Of a stretch of DNA of 64,000 nt, positions 1-9,522 are shown piece after piece. A program made the position numbers and the translations under genes. Source of the DNA: Synechococcus sp. AG-673-A03 (lineage in GTDB: Bacteria > Cyanobacteriota > Cyanobacteriia > PCC-6307 > Cyanobiaceae); the NCBI GenBank assembly GCA_003211275.1, contig QCTE01000002.1, forward strand, positions 23,778 to 87,777, in the 5' to 3' direction. Every line of letters begins with the position of its first letter. Position 1 is the first letter of the stretch. The notes under the pieces are model-generated. The model was not told where the DNA came from and ran no database searches. It saw only the letters and a list, made by a program, of their open reading frames with translations.

Positions 1-2652
1 TCGACGACGCAGCACCCTTCGCAAAGGCCTCGCTCCATACTCCGGCTCATAACCGAGGCTCACGATCGCTTCAATCACACTTTCCTCAACGCGCAGCTCC
101 AGCCCTTGCTCTCTCAGCAGCGTGGCCAAATCAGCCAACTGCAGGCGCACAATCTTGTTGAGATCATCGAGTCCAAGAGGTTGAAACCGGATCACTTCGT
201 CGATGCGGTTCAGGAATTCAGGCCGAAAATGTCGCCCCAGGGCTTCATCCACAGCCCCATCCAGAGCGGATGGATCAATCGGTGCTCCCGCTTCTCTGTC
301 CTGGCGGGCTGATTCGAGAATGGCCCGACTGGCCAGATTGCTGGTCATCACGATCACGGTGTGGCGAAAATCGACCGTGCGCCCCTGCGAATCGCTGAGA
401 CGTCCATCATCCAGCACCTGCAACAGCACGTTGAACACATCAGGGTGAGCCTTCTCCACCTCATCCAGAAGCAGCAGAGCGTAAGGACGACGGCGCACCG
501 CTTCGGTCAGCTGCCCTCCTTCCTCGTAACCGACATAACCGGGGGGGGCACCGAGTAAGCGCGCGACCGCGTTGCGCTCCATGAATTCGCTCATGTCGAG
601 GCGCACCATCGACTCCTCCTCATCGAACAGTTGGCCAGCGAGAGCCTTGGCCAGTTCGGTCTTGCCCACACCTGTCGGCCCCAGAAACAGAAATGAACCC
701 ACGGGGCGCCGGGGATCCTTCATGCCAGCTCTGGCCCTGCGAATCGCCGCGGCCACAGCCCCTACGGCATCGGACTGGCCGATGACACGCTCCCCAAGGC
801 GCTGATCAAGCTCCAGCAGCTTCTGACGTTCGCCTGCCAGCAGACGCTGGATGGGAATCCCTGTCCAACGTGCCACCACATCGGCAATATCCTCGGCTTC
901 CACCTGCTCCCTGAGCAGAGCCGTGCCGTCTTGCTGCGCTTTCTTGAGCGCCTCCTCTAGGTCATTGCGACGCTGCTGAAGACGATGCAGCTGGTCGTAC
1001 TGAAGGCGCGCAGCTTCTTCTAGATCGCCCTGTCGCTCTGCTTCAGCAACGGCATGGCGGAGATCCTCATCCTCCTGCAGCAGTTGACGAAGTTCCTGAA
1101 GCTGTTCCCGCTCTGCCTGCCAGCGCTCGCGCAGCTGAGTGAGCTGAGACGAGGCCTCAAGTCGCTGGCGCTGAAGCTGCACACGCTCCGATTCAGGAGC
1201 CTGCTCTGCCGCGAGTACGGCCAGCTCCACTCGACGCAGATCCATCTCGGCGTCCTCCACCACCTGGGGCTTGGACGTCACATCCATCTTGAGTTGTGCC
1301 GCCGCTTCGTCAATCAGATCGATGGCCTTGTCTGGCAAGCAACGGTCACTGATGTAGCGATCGGCAAGGCGTGCGGCAGCTGTCACCGCGGCGTCGGTGA
1401 TCGTCACGCCGTGATGCAGCTCATAGCGCTCCTTCACGCCCCTCAGAATCTCGACGCTGTGGTCGATGGAAGGCTCGGAGATCTGCACCTGCTGAAAGCG
1501 ACGGTTCAGAGCTGGATCCTTCTCCACTGTGCGGCGGTAATCCTCTGGCGTGGTTGCAGCAATACAACGCAGATCGCCTCTGGCCAGAGCAGGCTTGAGC
1601 AGGCTGCCTGCGTCGGCGCTAGAGCGGTCGCTGTTGACCACGGTGTGCAATTCATCGATGAACAACACCACTCCAGCCTCAGGATCACTCACCTCCTGCA
1701 GCACCTCTCGCAGGCGCTCCTCGAACTGCCCCCGAAATTTGGCGCCAGCGATCAGAGCACCCACATCCAAAGCCACAAGCCGCAATCCCTGAAGCGATTC
1801 CGGAACTTCACCGGCAACGATGCGTTGGGCCAGCAGCTCGGCGATGGCCGTCTTGCCCACCCCGGGCGCTCCGATCAGAACCGGATTGTTCTTGCCCCGA
1901 CGCGAGAGCACCTTGATCAAGCTGCGGATCTCGCTATCACGGCCGACCACAGGATCCAGAAGGCCCTGCGCCGCGGCGGCAGTGAGGTCACGGGCGTAAC
2001 GATCCAGCGCCATGGGCTCCTGAGCATTGGCCAGGTCAAGCGCCGAATCATCAACGGGATCCAACGTGCCGAGCCCGGTCTGCACAGGGTCGGGCAATGA
2101 CTGAACGGGTGGAACGGCAGGAGTGGGCACTGCTGAACGGATGACGGGAACAGGAGGACTGATCGCTGGAGAGGCAGCGGATGGGGTGGGTCTGCGCAGT
2201 TCGGCCTCAAGGCGATCGGCCGGCAAGCCGAAACGAGACAGCAGATCAGCGCCGATCCGGGGGTCACGGCCGATGGCGATCAACACATGCGACACATCGA
2301 TTAGCCTTGAACCCCAGAGGCCACGCACCCTGTCGGCCGCCTCGAGCAAGGTCTCAAGGTCTTCGCCGACAAACAGCTCATCACCTCGCGCCATGGGCTG
2401 GTCTTCCAGAAAGCCCTCGAGCTGATCGAGCAACTGGTCTTGAGGCAGAGGCAATGCGGCCACGTCCGCCTCAAAGCGTGGATCACTGAACAGAGCCTGG
2501 AGCAAATGCTCCACATCCAGATCACCGTGTCGCCAGCGACGGGCTGAATCCTGGGCGGAGAGCAACAGCTCCCAGGCGTCGTCGCTGAAACGGTCTGGCT
2601 CCACCGTGAGACTGGCTGGAGGTTGAGGGGTCACGCCGAAATCGGATGTCAT
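1..2652 (-). CDS. clpB2: ClpB-family AAA+ chaperone, ClpB2 type (partial, C-terminus beyond window)
   Basis: The reverse strand is open from an ATG at 2652 to the left edge (884 codons, no stop), so the extreme C-terminus is missing. ClpB forms a cytoplasmic hexamer that threads aggregated proteins with DnaK. Seen in order: an N-terminal Clp repeat domain (about residues 20-150); an unusually long Pro/Ala-rich linker (about 150-210, with runs such as [16 protein letters not shown]); NBD1 with Walker A GAPGVGKT and Walker [11 protein letters not shown]; a middle domain of coiled-coil composition (about + positions 950-1250); and NBD2 with [28 protein letters not shown] and the AFLNRIDE-like segment [10 protein letters not shown]. 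Cyanobacteria usually carry a heat-inducible ClpB1 and a divergent ClpB2. The divergent N-domain and linker suggest the latter, which is inference. No heat-shock CIRCE element is visible upstream. gloA lies directly upstream on the same strand, only 15 bases away, so co-transcription is likely. Confidence 0.9.
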   Translation of the reverse strand, partial: MTSDFGVTPQPPASLTVEPDRFSDDAWELLLSAQDSARRWRHGDLDVEHLLQALFSDPRFEADVAALPLPQDQLLDQLEGFLEDQPMARGDELFVGEDLETLLEAADRVRGLWGSRLIDVSHVLIAIGRDPRIGADLLSRFGLPADRLEAELRRPTPSAASPAISPPVPVIRSAVPTPAVPPVQSLPDPVQTGLGTLDPVDDSALDLANAQEPMALDRYARDLTAAAAQGLLDPVVGRDSEIRSLIKVLSRRGKNNPVLIGAPGVGKTAIAELLAQRIVAGEVPESLQGLRLVALDVGALIAGAKFRGQFEERLREVLQEVSDPEAGVVLFIDELHTVVNSDRSSADAGSLLKPALARGDLRCIAATTPEDYRRTVEKDPALNRRFQQVQISEPSIDHSVEILRGVKERYELHHGVTITDAAVTAAARLADRYISDRCLPDKAIDLIDEAAAQLKMDVTSKPQVVEDAEMDLRRVELAVLAAEQAPESERVQLQRQRLEASSQLTQLRERWQAEREQLQELRQLLQEDEDLRHAVAEAERQGDLEEAARLQYDQLHRLQQRRNDLEEALKKAQQDGTALLREQVEAEDIADVVARWTGIPIQRLLAGERQKLLELDQRLGERVIGQSDAVGAVAAAIRRARAGMKDPRRPVGSFLFLGPTGVGKTELAKALAGQLFDEEESMVRLDMSEFMERNAVARLLGAPPGYVGYEEGGQLTEAVRRRPYALLLLDEVEKAHPDVFNVLLQVLDDGRLSDSQGRTVDFRHTVIVMTSNLASRAILESARQDREAGAPIDPSALDGAVDEALGRHFRPEFLNRIDEVIRFQPLGLDDLNKIVRLQLADLATLLREQGLELRVEESVIEAIVSLGYEPEYGARPLRRVLRRR

Positions 2653-2667
2653 CGCGGGCGACTCCAC

Positions 2668-3069
2668 TCAAGCGGCCGTCGATCGGGACGCAAGCTCAAT
2701 CAGCTCCACCTTGTAGCCATCGGGGTCCTCCAGAAAAGCGATCACCGTGCTGCCGTGCTTCATCGGGCCCGGTGCGCGCACGAGCCTTCCACCGCGCTCA
2801 GCGATCCCAGAACAGGTGGCACGGATGTCCTGAACCCCGAGAGCGATGTGGCCATATCCATCACCCAGGTTGTAGTGCTCGGTGTCCCAGTTGTGCGTGA
2901 GCTCCAGCACGGTGTGATCCTTTTCGTCGCCATAGCCCAGAAAGGCCAGTGTGAAACGACCGGAGGCATAGTCCTTGCGACGAAGCAACTGCATGCCCAG
3001 GACATCGGTATAAAAAGCGAGCGATCGCTCGAGATCACCAACCCGAAGCATGGTGTGCAACATGCGCAT
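2668..3069 (-). CDS. gloA: Lactoylglutathione lyase (glyoxalase I)
   Basis: Converts the hemithioacetal of methylglyoxal and glutathione to S-lactoylglutathione in the cytoplasm. The 133-residue protein is a single vicinal-oxygen-chelate unit of the length of E. coli GloA and aligns with it throughout: MRMLHTMLRVGDLERSL at the start, GYGDEKDHTVLELTHNW in the middle, GYGHIALGV, then VIAFLEDPDGYKVELIE. The metal ligands expected for the Ni/Co-type enzyme are present (His of MLHTM, Glu of LELTH, His of GHIAL, Glu of VELIE). A start four codons upstream (3081) is possible, but the family begins at the chosen MRMLHTM. It ends 15 bases before clpB2, on the same strand. A methylglyoxal-synthase fusion at 34178-35071 makes this enzyme relevant as a detoxifier. 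Confidence 0.93.
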   Translation of the reverse strand: MRMLHTMLRVGDLERSLAFYTDVLGMQLLRRKDYASGRFTLAFLGYGDEKDHTVLELTHNWDTEHYNLGDGYGHIALGVQDIRATCSGIAERGGRLVRAPGPMKHGSTVIAFLEDPDGYKVELIELASRSTAA

Positions 3070-3187
3070 GATCGGGGTCAATCGCTGTCACCAGCATGGT
3101 GCATCCCCAAGATCAGCGGTAGTGCAGCAGCAAGCTTCGTGGCCCGCTAGCGGGGATGCGGAATCAGCGTTTCAGGGGGACCCATAG

Positions 3188-4507
<1,320 letters not shown>

Positions 4508-4533
4508 ATCAGTTCATCAGAAGGCAATGAAGC

Positions 4534-4572
4534 TGCCATTCACTCTTTCATTCGGAGGGTGAATGGCATTTT
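4534..4572 (+). terminator. Rho-independent terminator after eno
   Basis: A perfect 10-bp inverted repeat, TGCCATTCAC and GTGAATGGCA (4534-4543 and 4559-4568), encloses a 15-base loop and is followed by TTTT. It lies 26 bases past the enolase stop. Confidence 0.8.
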
Positions 4573-4819
4573 GATGATGTTTGAAGCAAAGATTCCAAAT
4601 CAATCAGACAAGAGCAAGAGGACATTTGAAGCCATCAGCAAGACCATTGCATCAACAAATCACGACTACCGTGGACAGGTCAAACAAACACTTAGACCTG
4701 TTCGCCAAAAACAATCAAAATCAAAACTACTGTTTTTCGCACCAAATACCATCAAATAATTAAGCAAATCGCTTGAATTGTTCAGTTCAAAATAATCAGA
4801 ACTTGGCAATCAACTCGAT
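4573..4819. other. AT-rich intergenic spacer, no gene seen
   Basis: About 250 bases between the eno terminator and the stop of the UbiB-like gene, much richer in A and T than the flanks. A 66-codon reading frame (4559-4759) begins inside the terminator hairpin, lacks a ribosome-binding site and has low-complexity composition, so I do not call it. It could hold a small RNA or transcript tail, but nothing in the sequence supports that directly. Confidence 0.4.
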
Positions 4820-6502
4820 TTAACCTTGTGAAGACGACAAGGATTCCATGCGGGCATCCTTGCGAAGTTTGACCTGAAGCTTGAGCCAGCCCATCCCGAC
4901 CGGGACAGCCGCACCCAGTGGCAGCAGAGCCCAGAGCGGACGAACGCTGGCACCTATTATTGCCGCCGCCAGAGCCAGGCCTCCGAGCAGCACCGACTGA
5001 CCAATGGAATGCTGAGCGGTGACCATGCGGCGGAACTGACGATCCGATTCACCCATGCGGATCTGGAGCTGCAGATCACCCTGTTCGAGTCGCTCGAGAC
5101 TTTCATCCAAGCGACGGGGAATCCCTACGGCCCGAGAACTCAGGGCACCCACCTGACGGCCAAGTTCATTGAAGAGATCATTGGAACCGGATCCACTGGA
5201 AGTCATAAGAGGCAGCAGATAAGGCTTAGCAATCCCCACCAGGCTAAAGCCGGGATCGAGGCTGCGTCCCACGCCCTCAAAAGTCGACAGCGCTCGCATC
5301 ACAAAGATCAGCTCCACCGGCAGACGAAACGGTTGGCCATAAACCAGCTCGTAGAGATCTCCCGACAATTTGTCGATCACTGAAGCGCTGAAGGGAGGAG
5401 TGAGTGCATCCCGCAGCATCAGACGAACCAGACGCCGCACAGGCCCGAGATCCACATCTGCGGCGATCACACCAGCCACCTGCATCTCCTCCACCAGAGC
5501 CGATGCATCGCGGGACGCAGCTGCCCGAACCATGGAACCCAGCCGTCGTCTCAACCGCTCGGACAGCTGCCCCATCATTCCGAAGTCGTAGTAGATCAGG
5601 GCACCATCACTGGCAACCGCCAGGTTTCCGGGATGGGGATCGGCGTGAAAAAAACCGAAACGCACCAACTGCTGCAGGTAGCTGGCGGCACCGATCTCAG
5701 CGACCTCACTGGGATCAATACCCGCCGCCAGTAGTTCAGGACGGTTGTTGATCTTGATGCCCGGCAGGTAATCGAGGCAAAGGACCTGACGGGTGCTCAG
5801 TTCCCAGATCACGCCGGGAACACGAATGCGGGGATCATCCAGAAACTGTTGACGAAAGCGGGCGGCATGCTGGGCTTCCAGACGAAAATCCAACTCACGC
5901 AACAACACGCGCCGGCATTCCTGGGCGATTGCCACCCAGTCACGACCTCGGCCCCATTGCGGATGACGCTGCAGCACAGATGCCACCTGTTGCATCACCT
6001 CCAGGTCAAGTCGGAACAGCGACTCCAGACCGGGGCGTTGAATCTTGAGCACCACCTGACGACCACTGCGCAGGCTGGCTCGATGCACCTGAGCCAACGA
6101 TGCAGCTGCAAGAGGGTTCTCATCGAGATCAATGATCTCCGCACAGCGCGCACCCAGCTCGGATTCCAACAGAGCCTGGGCCTGATCAAACGGAAAAGCC
6201 GGAACCTTGTCCTGCAGATCAGCCAGTTCAGCGACCCAGCCTGAAGGCAGCACATCAGGACGTGCCGAAAGCAATTGACCAAGCTTGATGAACGCCGAAC
6301 CGAGATCGAGCAATTCCCTGGTCAGCCAGCGGGCGCGCTGCTGCTGACGGGTCTGACGACGCTCCGCAGATACCCCGCCTGGGTATGTCCAGCCACAGCT
6401 GTCCCACCAAAGCAGGAACAGCAGCACCAACACCGTGCGCCAAATGCGCAGTGCTCTCAACCCCCTGCGCCAAGGGAGAGGGCGCGCCCGCCAACGACTC
6501 AA
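4820..6502 (-). CDS. ABC1/AarF/UbiB-family atypical protein kinase-like ATPase
   Basis: A 560-residue member of the ABC1/ADCK/UbiB family, whose characterised members support quinone or prenyl-lipid metabolism at membranes. The family hallmarks are in place: the KxGQ motif as FIKLGQ (residues 71-76), the alanine-rich loop AAASLAQVH (132-140) replacing a normal glycine loop, the nucleotide-binding Lys in VLKIQRPG (K153), the catalytic segment HADPHPGNL (286-294) and the metal-binding YDFGMMG (D306). There is a hydrophobic N-terminal segment (about 22-34). Two probable membrane helices near the C-terminus (about 495-545) are usual for cyanobacterial and chloroplast members. Its start overlaps the stop of the small upstream gene by 4 bases, so the two form an operon. 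Substrate unknown; a role in plastoquinone or tocopherol metabolism is an inference from the family. Confidence 0.88.
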   Translation of the reverse strand: MSRWRARPLPWRRGLRALRIWRTVLVLLFLLWWDSCGWTYPGGVSAERRQTRQQQRARWLTRELLDLGSAFIKLGQLLSARPDVLPSGWVAELADLQDKVPAFPFDQAQALLESELGARCAEIIDLDENPLAAASLAQVHRASLRSGRQVVLKIQRPGLESLFRLDLEVMQQVASVLQRHPQWGRGRDWVAIAQECRRVLLRELDFRLEAQHAARFRQQFLDDPRIRVPGVIWELSTRQVLCLDYLPGIKINNRPELLAAGIDPSEVAEIGAASYLQQLVRFGFFHADPHPGNLAVASDGALIYYDFGMMGQLSERLRRRLGSMVRAAASRDASALVEEMQVAGVIAADVDLGPVRRLVRLMLRDALTPPFSASVIDKLSGDLYELVYGQPFRLPVELIFVMRALSTFEGVGRSLDPGFSLVGIAKPYLLPLMTSSGSGSNDLFNELGRQVGALSSRAVGIPRRLDESLERLEQGDLQLQIRMGESDRQFRRMVTAQHSIGQSVLLGGLALAAAIIGASVRPLWALLPLGAAVPVGMGWLKLQVKLRKDARMESLSSSQG

Positions 6503-6810
6503 GACCGTTCCTCCAAGCGCGTGCTCAAGTCAGCAACCTGGGCACGCAGCCGATCGATGCGCTGCTGCAGCGACTCAGGCTCCGTGCCAGAGCGATCAGC
6601 TGCGGATGCCGAACGGGGCTGGTCCTCGTGTTGCAAACGTTCGGCTTCTGCCTTCACCTCTTCCTGGAACAGATCCCATTCCTGCCGAATGCGCTCAGGC
6701 GCATCCTGAACAGCGACAGCAACACCCGCAGCTGCATCAGCCACACCCTCACCCACCCGGGCGATCAGACGATTCATCGCCGCTCTCAACAGGGCGTCCG
6801 GAGGAGTCAT
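6499..6810 (-). CDS. Small coiled-coil protein upstream of the UbiB-like gene
   Basis: A 103-residue acidic protein of unknown function. It is mostly helical by composition: an alanine-rich first third (MTPPDALLRAAMNRLIARVG) and a C-terminal heptad-like stretch (LQQRIDRLRAQVADLSTRLEE) that should form a coiled coil. No signal peptide or membrane segment is visible. The 4-base overlap of its stop with the start of the UbiB-family gene argues that it is real and translationally coupled, perhaps an accessory protein of that kinase-like ATPase. An internal Met at codon 12 is an alternative start. Confidence 0.7.
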   Translation of the reverse strand: MTPPDALLRAAMNRLIARVGEGVADAAAGVAVAVQDAPERIRQEWDLFQEEVKAEAERLQHEDQPRSASAADRSGTEPESLQQRIDRLRAQVADLSTRLEERS

Positions 6811-6867
6811 GACCTGACTAGCGATGTAGAAACTGTGGCAGATCCGCCGACAGGGTTGTGACCAAGC

Positions 6868-7518
6868 TCAGGGTGTCGCTGGTGGAGTGGCCGGTGGTGC
6901 TTTGAAGATGAGCGACTCATCAATGGCTGGTTGCGCTGGAGTGACCGCAGGCTCAGGAGTGGCTACAGCGGCAGGTTCCGGCGCAACTTGAACAGAAGGC
7001 TCAATGGCAGGGTCTGTGGCAGCCGCCGGTTCAGGCGCAACCGGATCAGCGTTGGGAGTCAAGACCGCAGCGGGCTGAGCCCCATCGGAACTCTCCGGCT
7101 GGTCAACATCCAGAGCAGGTGCCGCCAATGGTGCAGCCGTGGACACTGGCTGCTCTCGATCCGTCCCAGGCTCTGGCACAACTGCCTGCTGCGCTTGCTC
7201 ACGCTGCTTCGCCTGCTTGGCGATGGCCTCGGCCTGTTCATTGGCCTTGCGCTGCTCAGCATCCAGAGCCTCCTGCGCAGCAACGTCCCCCATCAAGGGT
7301 TGATCAGCGCCATACCGACGTCTCAACCCATCCAAGCTTTCTCCAGGAAAGCTGTTCTGGCGAAACGTGGCCTGCTGAGGCTTGTCCAAGGCCTGCCGCA
7401 TCAGCACCACCCGCTGGGTGATGCCATAACCGAGAGCAAAACAAGCGCCCGCCAACAGAGGACCAACCCAATAACGAGGCCTCCTGGACCGCTTCTGATC
7501 AGAGGTGGTCGTGGTCAT
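6868..7518 (-). CDS. Membrane-anchored Pro/Ala-rich protein, unknown function
   Basis: A 216-residue protein beginning MTTTTSDQKRSRRPRYW. A basic N-terminus precedes one membrane segment (VGPLLAGACFALGYGI, about residues 18-33). A short folded-looking stretch follows (FPGESLDGLRRRYG, then MGDVAAQEALDAEQ), and then a long tail rich in Pro, Ala, Glu and Gln with repeated VAPEPAA-like segments. A start 15 codons upstream (7563) is in frame but gives an unlikely N-terminus. The layout suits a single-pass anchor with a disordered extracytoplasmic or cytoplasmic arm. No family recognised. It is the last gene of a same-strand run with argJ behind it. Confidence 0.65.
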   Translation of the reverse strand: MTTTTSDQKRSRRPRYWVGPLLAGACFALGYGITQRVVLMRQALDKPQQATFRQNSFPGESLDGLRRRYGADQPLMGDVAAQEALDAEQRKANEQAEAIAKQAKQREQAQQAVVPEPGTDREQPVSTAAPLAAPALDVDQPESSDGAQPAAVLTPNADPVAPEPAAATDPAIEPSVQVAPEPAAVATPEPAVTPAQPAIDESLIFKAPPATPPATP

Positions 7519-7606
7519 CGCTCTGGCAAGTACGAACAACACCGAAAAGTCGGCGCAGCCCATCTTCGCCTCTGATCACCGGTTCTCCATCACCTCGCTT
7601 GTTTGA

Positions 7607-8899
7607 TCAAGTTGTGTAATCGGCGTTGATGCGCACGTATTGATCAGACAGATCACACCCCCAGGCACGACCTTGGCCAGAACCGGAGCCGATCAGCAGG
7701 CGGATCACCACAGCGTCATCGTCCAAGTAGCGGCCGGAAGCCCGCTCTTGCAGGTAGGACGACGCCGCAGCCCGATCAAAGCCAAGCGGCTGACCGTTCT
7801 CCATCAAATGATGCTGGCCGATCCAGAGAGAAACCGCCTGCGCATCAAAGGCCACTCCCGAGCGCCCAGCCGCCGCCACGATGCGGCCCCAGTTGGGATC
7901 ACGCCCGTGCACAGCCGTTTTCACCAGCGATGATCCACACACGGTGCGAGCCATCTGCAAAGCGTCTGCTTCTGATGCGGCTCCCTCCACCCGCACTTCG
8001 ATCAGGCAGGTTGCACCCTCTCCATCTCGAGCGATCGAACGCGCCAGGTGTTGAGCGACCAGGGTTACTCCCTGTTCCAGCCAACCGAGCTGATGGGCCA
8101 GCAGAGGTTCACCTGCAGCAAAGGCCAGAAAAGTGTCGTTGGTGCTGGTGTCGCCATCCACGGTGATGGCATTGAACGATCGCTGAACGGCTCTGCGAAC
8201 CATGGCCCGCCAGGCCTCAACTGGCACTCCGACATCACAGGTGAGATAGCCGAGCATCGTGGCCATATTCGGGTGAATCATTCCCGAACCTTTGGCCATC
8301 CCGCCAATGCGCACTCTGCGGCCTTCAATCTCGGCCTCAACAGCGATCTGCTTCTCCACCAAATCCGTGGTGAGAATCGCCGTCGCAGCCGCCGAACCGC
8401 CATCGACTGCCAGAGCCTCCACAAGCGGATCCAGACCAGCCAGCAACAACTGCATGGGGATTGGAACGCCGATGACACCCGTCGAACAGATCAGAACCTG
8501 GTCAGTCGACAGGCCCAGCCGGTCTGCCAGAACCTGAGTGGCGCGCTGGCTATCGATCAGACCACGGTCTCCGGTGCAGGCATTGGCCTGACCGGAATTG
8601 ATCAGCACAGCCCTGCAACATCCCTCGCTGGCTTGCAAGCGCTCAGCACAGAGATCCACGCAGGCCGCCCGCACCATTGAGGTGGTGAAAGTACCGGCAC
8701 AGACGGCACCCTGCGGCGCCATCACCAGAGCCAGATCCGGCTTTCCAGAGTCCTTGAGACCAGCTGTCATGCCGGACGCTTGAAAGCCAGTGGGGGCGGT
8801 GATGCCCCCATCCACTGGAGTCCAATCTGAGGACAACCAGCTAGCAGCGGCAACCACGGATCGACGCGAGAGACTGAATGCATCCTGCCGCCGCGCCAT
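7607..8899 (-). CDS. argJ: Bifunctional glutamate N-acetyltransferase / amino-acid acetyltransferase
   Basis: ArgJ makes N-acetylglutamate and recycles the acetyl group from N-acetylornithine in arginine synthesis. Conserved regions are visible along the chain: GGITAPTGFQASGMTAGLK, CAGTFTTSMVRAACV, LINSGQANACTG, STGVIGVPIPM, and the autoprocessing site NMATMLGYLTCD. There the precursor splits between Ala and the nucleophilic Thr into alpha and beta chains. The C-terminus reads NADYTT, as in the family. The start is uncertain. The ATG at 8899 shares the palindrome CATG with the coaE start, whereas a GTG at 8857 would begin just before the first conserved block and leave a 40-base gap. I give the longer form but consider the GTG equally likely. 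Confidence 0.92.
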   Translation of the reverse strand: MARRQDAFSLSRRSVVAAASWLSSDWTPVDGGITAPTGFQASGMTAGLKDSGKPDLALVMAPQGAVCAGTFTTSMVRAACVDLCAERLQASEGCCRAVLINSGQANACTGDRGLIDSQRATQVLADRLGLSTDQVLICSTGVIGVPIPMQLLLAGLDPLVEALAVDGGSAAATAILTTDLVEKQIAVEAEIEGRRVRIGGMAKGSGMIHPNMATMLGYLTCDVGVPVEAWRAMVRRAVQRSFNAITVDGDTSTNDTFLAFAAGEPLLAHQLGWLEQGVTLVAQHLARSIARDGEGATCLIEVRVEGAASEADALQMARTVCGSSLVKTAVHGRDPNWGRIVAAAGRSGVAFDAQAVSLWIGQHHLMENGQPLGFDRAAASSYLQERASGRYLDDDAVVIRLLIGSGSGQGRAWGCDLSDQYVRINADYTT

Positions 8900-9503
8900 G
8901 CCTTGCCAACGCCGGATCGGCCTCACCGGTGGCATCGCCTCTGGCAAGAGCAGCGTTGGCCAATGGCTAAAGGGTCAAGGGATCCCCGTTCTGGATGCCG
9001 ACCTCTATGCCCGTCAAGCCCTTGCGCCCGGCCAAGCCGCCAGCCATGCAGTGATGGCCCGTTACGGGAATGACGTCATCAGCGCTGGATCAGAACCAGA
9101 GTCTGCTGAGCTCGACCGCGCGGCCTTAGGCGCCATCGTCTTCTCGGATCCAACTCAGCGGCAATGGCTGGAAGAGCTCGTGCACCCTCTGGTGCGAAAG
9201 GAATTCGAAAGCAACCTGAATCGCCTGGTATCGGAACCCATCGTGGTCCTGATGATTCCCCTTCTGTTCGAAGCCGGTCTCGACAACCTATGCACCGAGG
9301 TGTGGGTCGTGCATTGCTCGCCTGAACAACAGCGCCAACGGCTGATTGATCGCAATGGACTGACTGTCGAAGATGCGGATCAACGGATCCAATCGCAGTG
9401 GCCCCTGGCGAAGAAAGTCAGATTGGCGGATCAAGTGATCGATAACAGCGGTGAGACTGAAAGCTGGATTAGCCAGGCTTTTCGGCTTCTGGCAGCAGGC
9501 TGA
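8898..9503 (+). CDS. coaE: Dephospho-CoA kinase
   Basis: Phosphorylates the 3'-hydroxyl of dephospho-CoA, the last step of coenzyme A synthesis. The 201-residue form starts MPCQRRIGLTGGIASGKSS, with the P-loop at residues 12-18. It continues with VLDADLYARQA (the substrate-binding Asp segment), HPLVRKEFE, VVLMIPLLFEAGL, and the C-terminal region with DQVIDNSGE. A longer in-frame start at 8790 would add 36 residues overlapping argJ and is not family-like. It is divergent from argJ and convergent with gatB (19-base gap). Confidence 0.95.
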   Translation: MPCQRRIGLTGGIASGKSSVGQWLKGQGIPVLDADLYARQALAPGQAASHAVMARYGNDVISAGSEPESAELDRAALGAIVFSDPTQRQWLEELVHPLVRKEFESNLNRLVSEPIVVLMIPLLFEAGLDNLCTEVWVVHCSPEQQRQRLIDRNGLTVEDADQRIQSQWPLAKKVRLADQVIDNSGETESWISQAFRLLAAG

Positions 9504-9522
9504 ATGCGTCCCCAGCCAGTGA

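Noticed and set aside
1054..2100. 348-codon open frame on the + strand across clpB2
   Set aside because: It is antisense to conserved ClpB motifs, has no recognisable domain, and its composition reflects the GC-rich opposite strand.
3021..3028. GCGATCGC octamers (also 3393 and 53985) as HIP1 elements
   Set aside because: Only a handful were noticed in 64 kb, not the dense spacing seen in HIP1-rich cyanobacteria.
4559..4759. 66-codon frame after enolase
   Set aside because: Starts inside the terminator hairpin, lacks a ribosome site, and is AT-rich and low in complexity.
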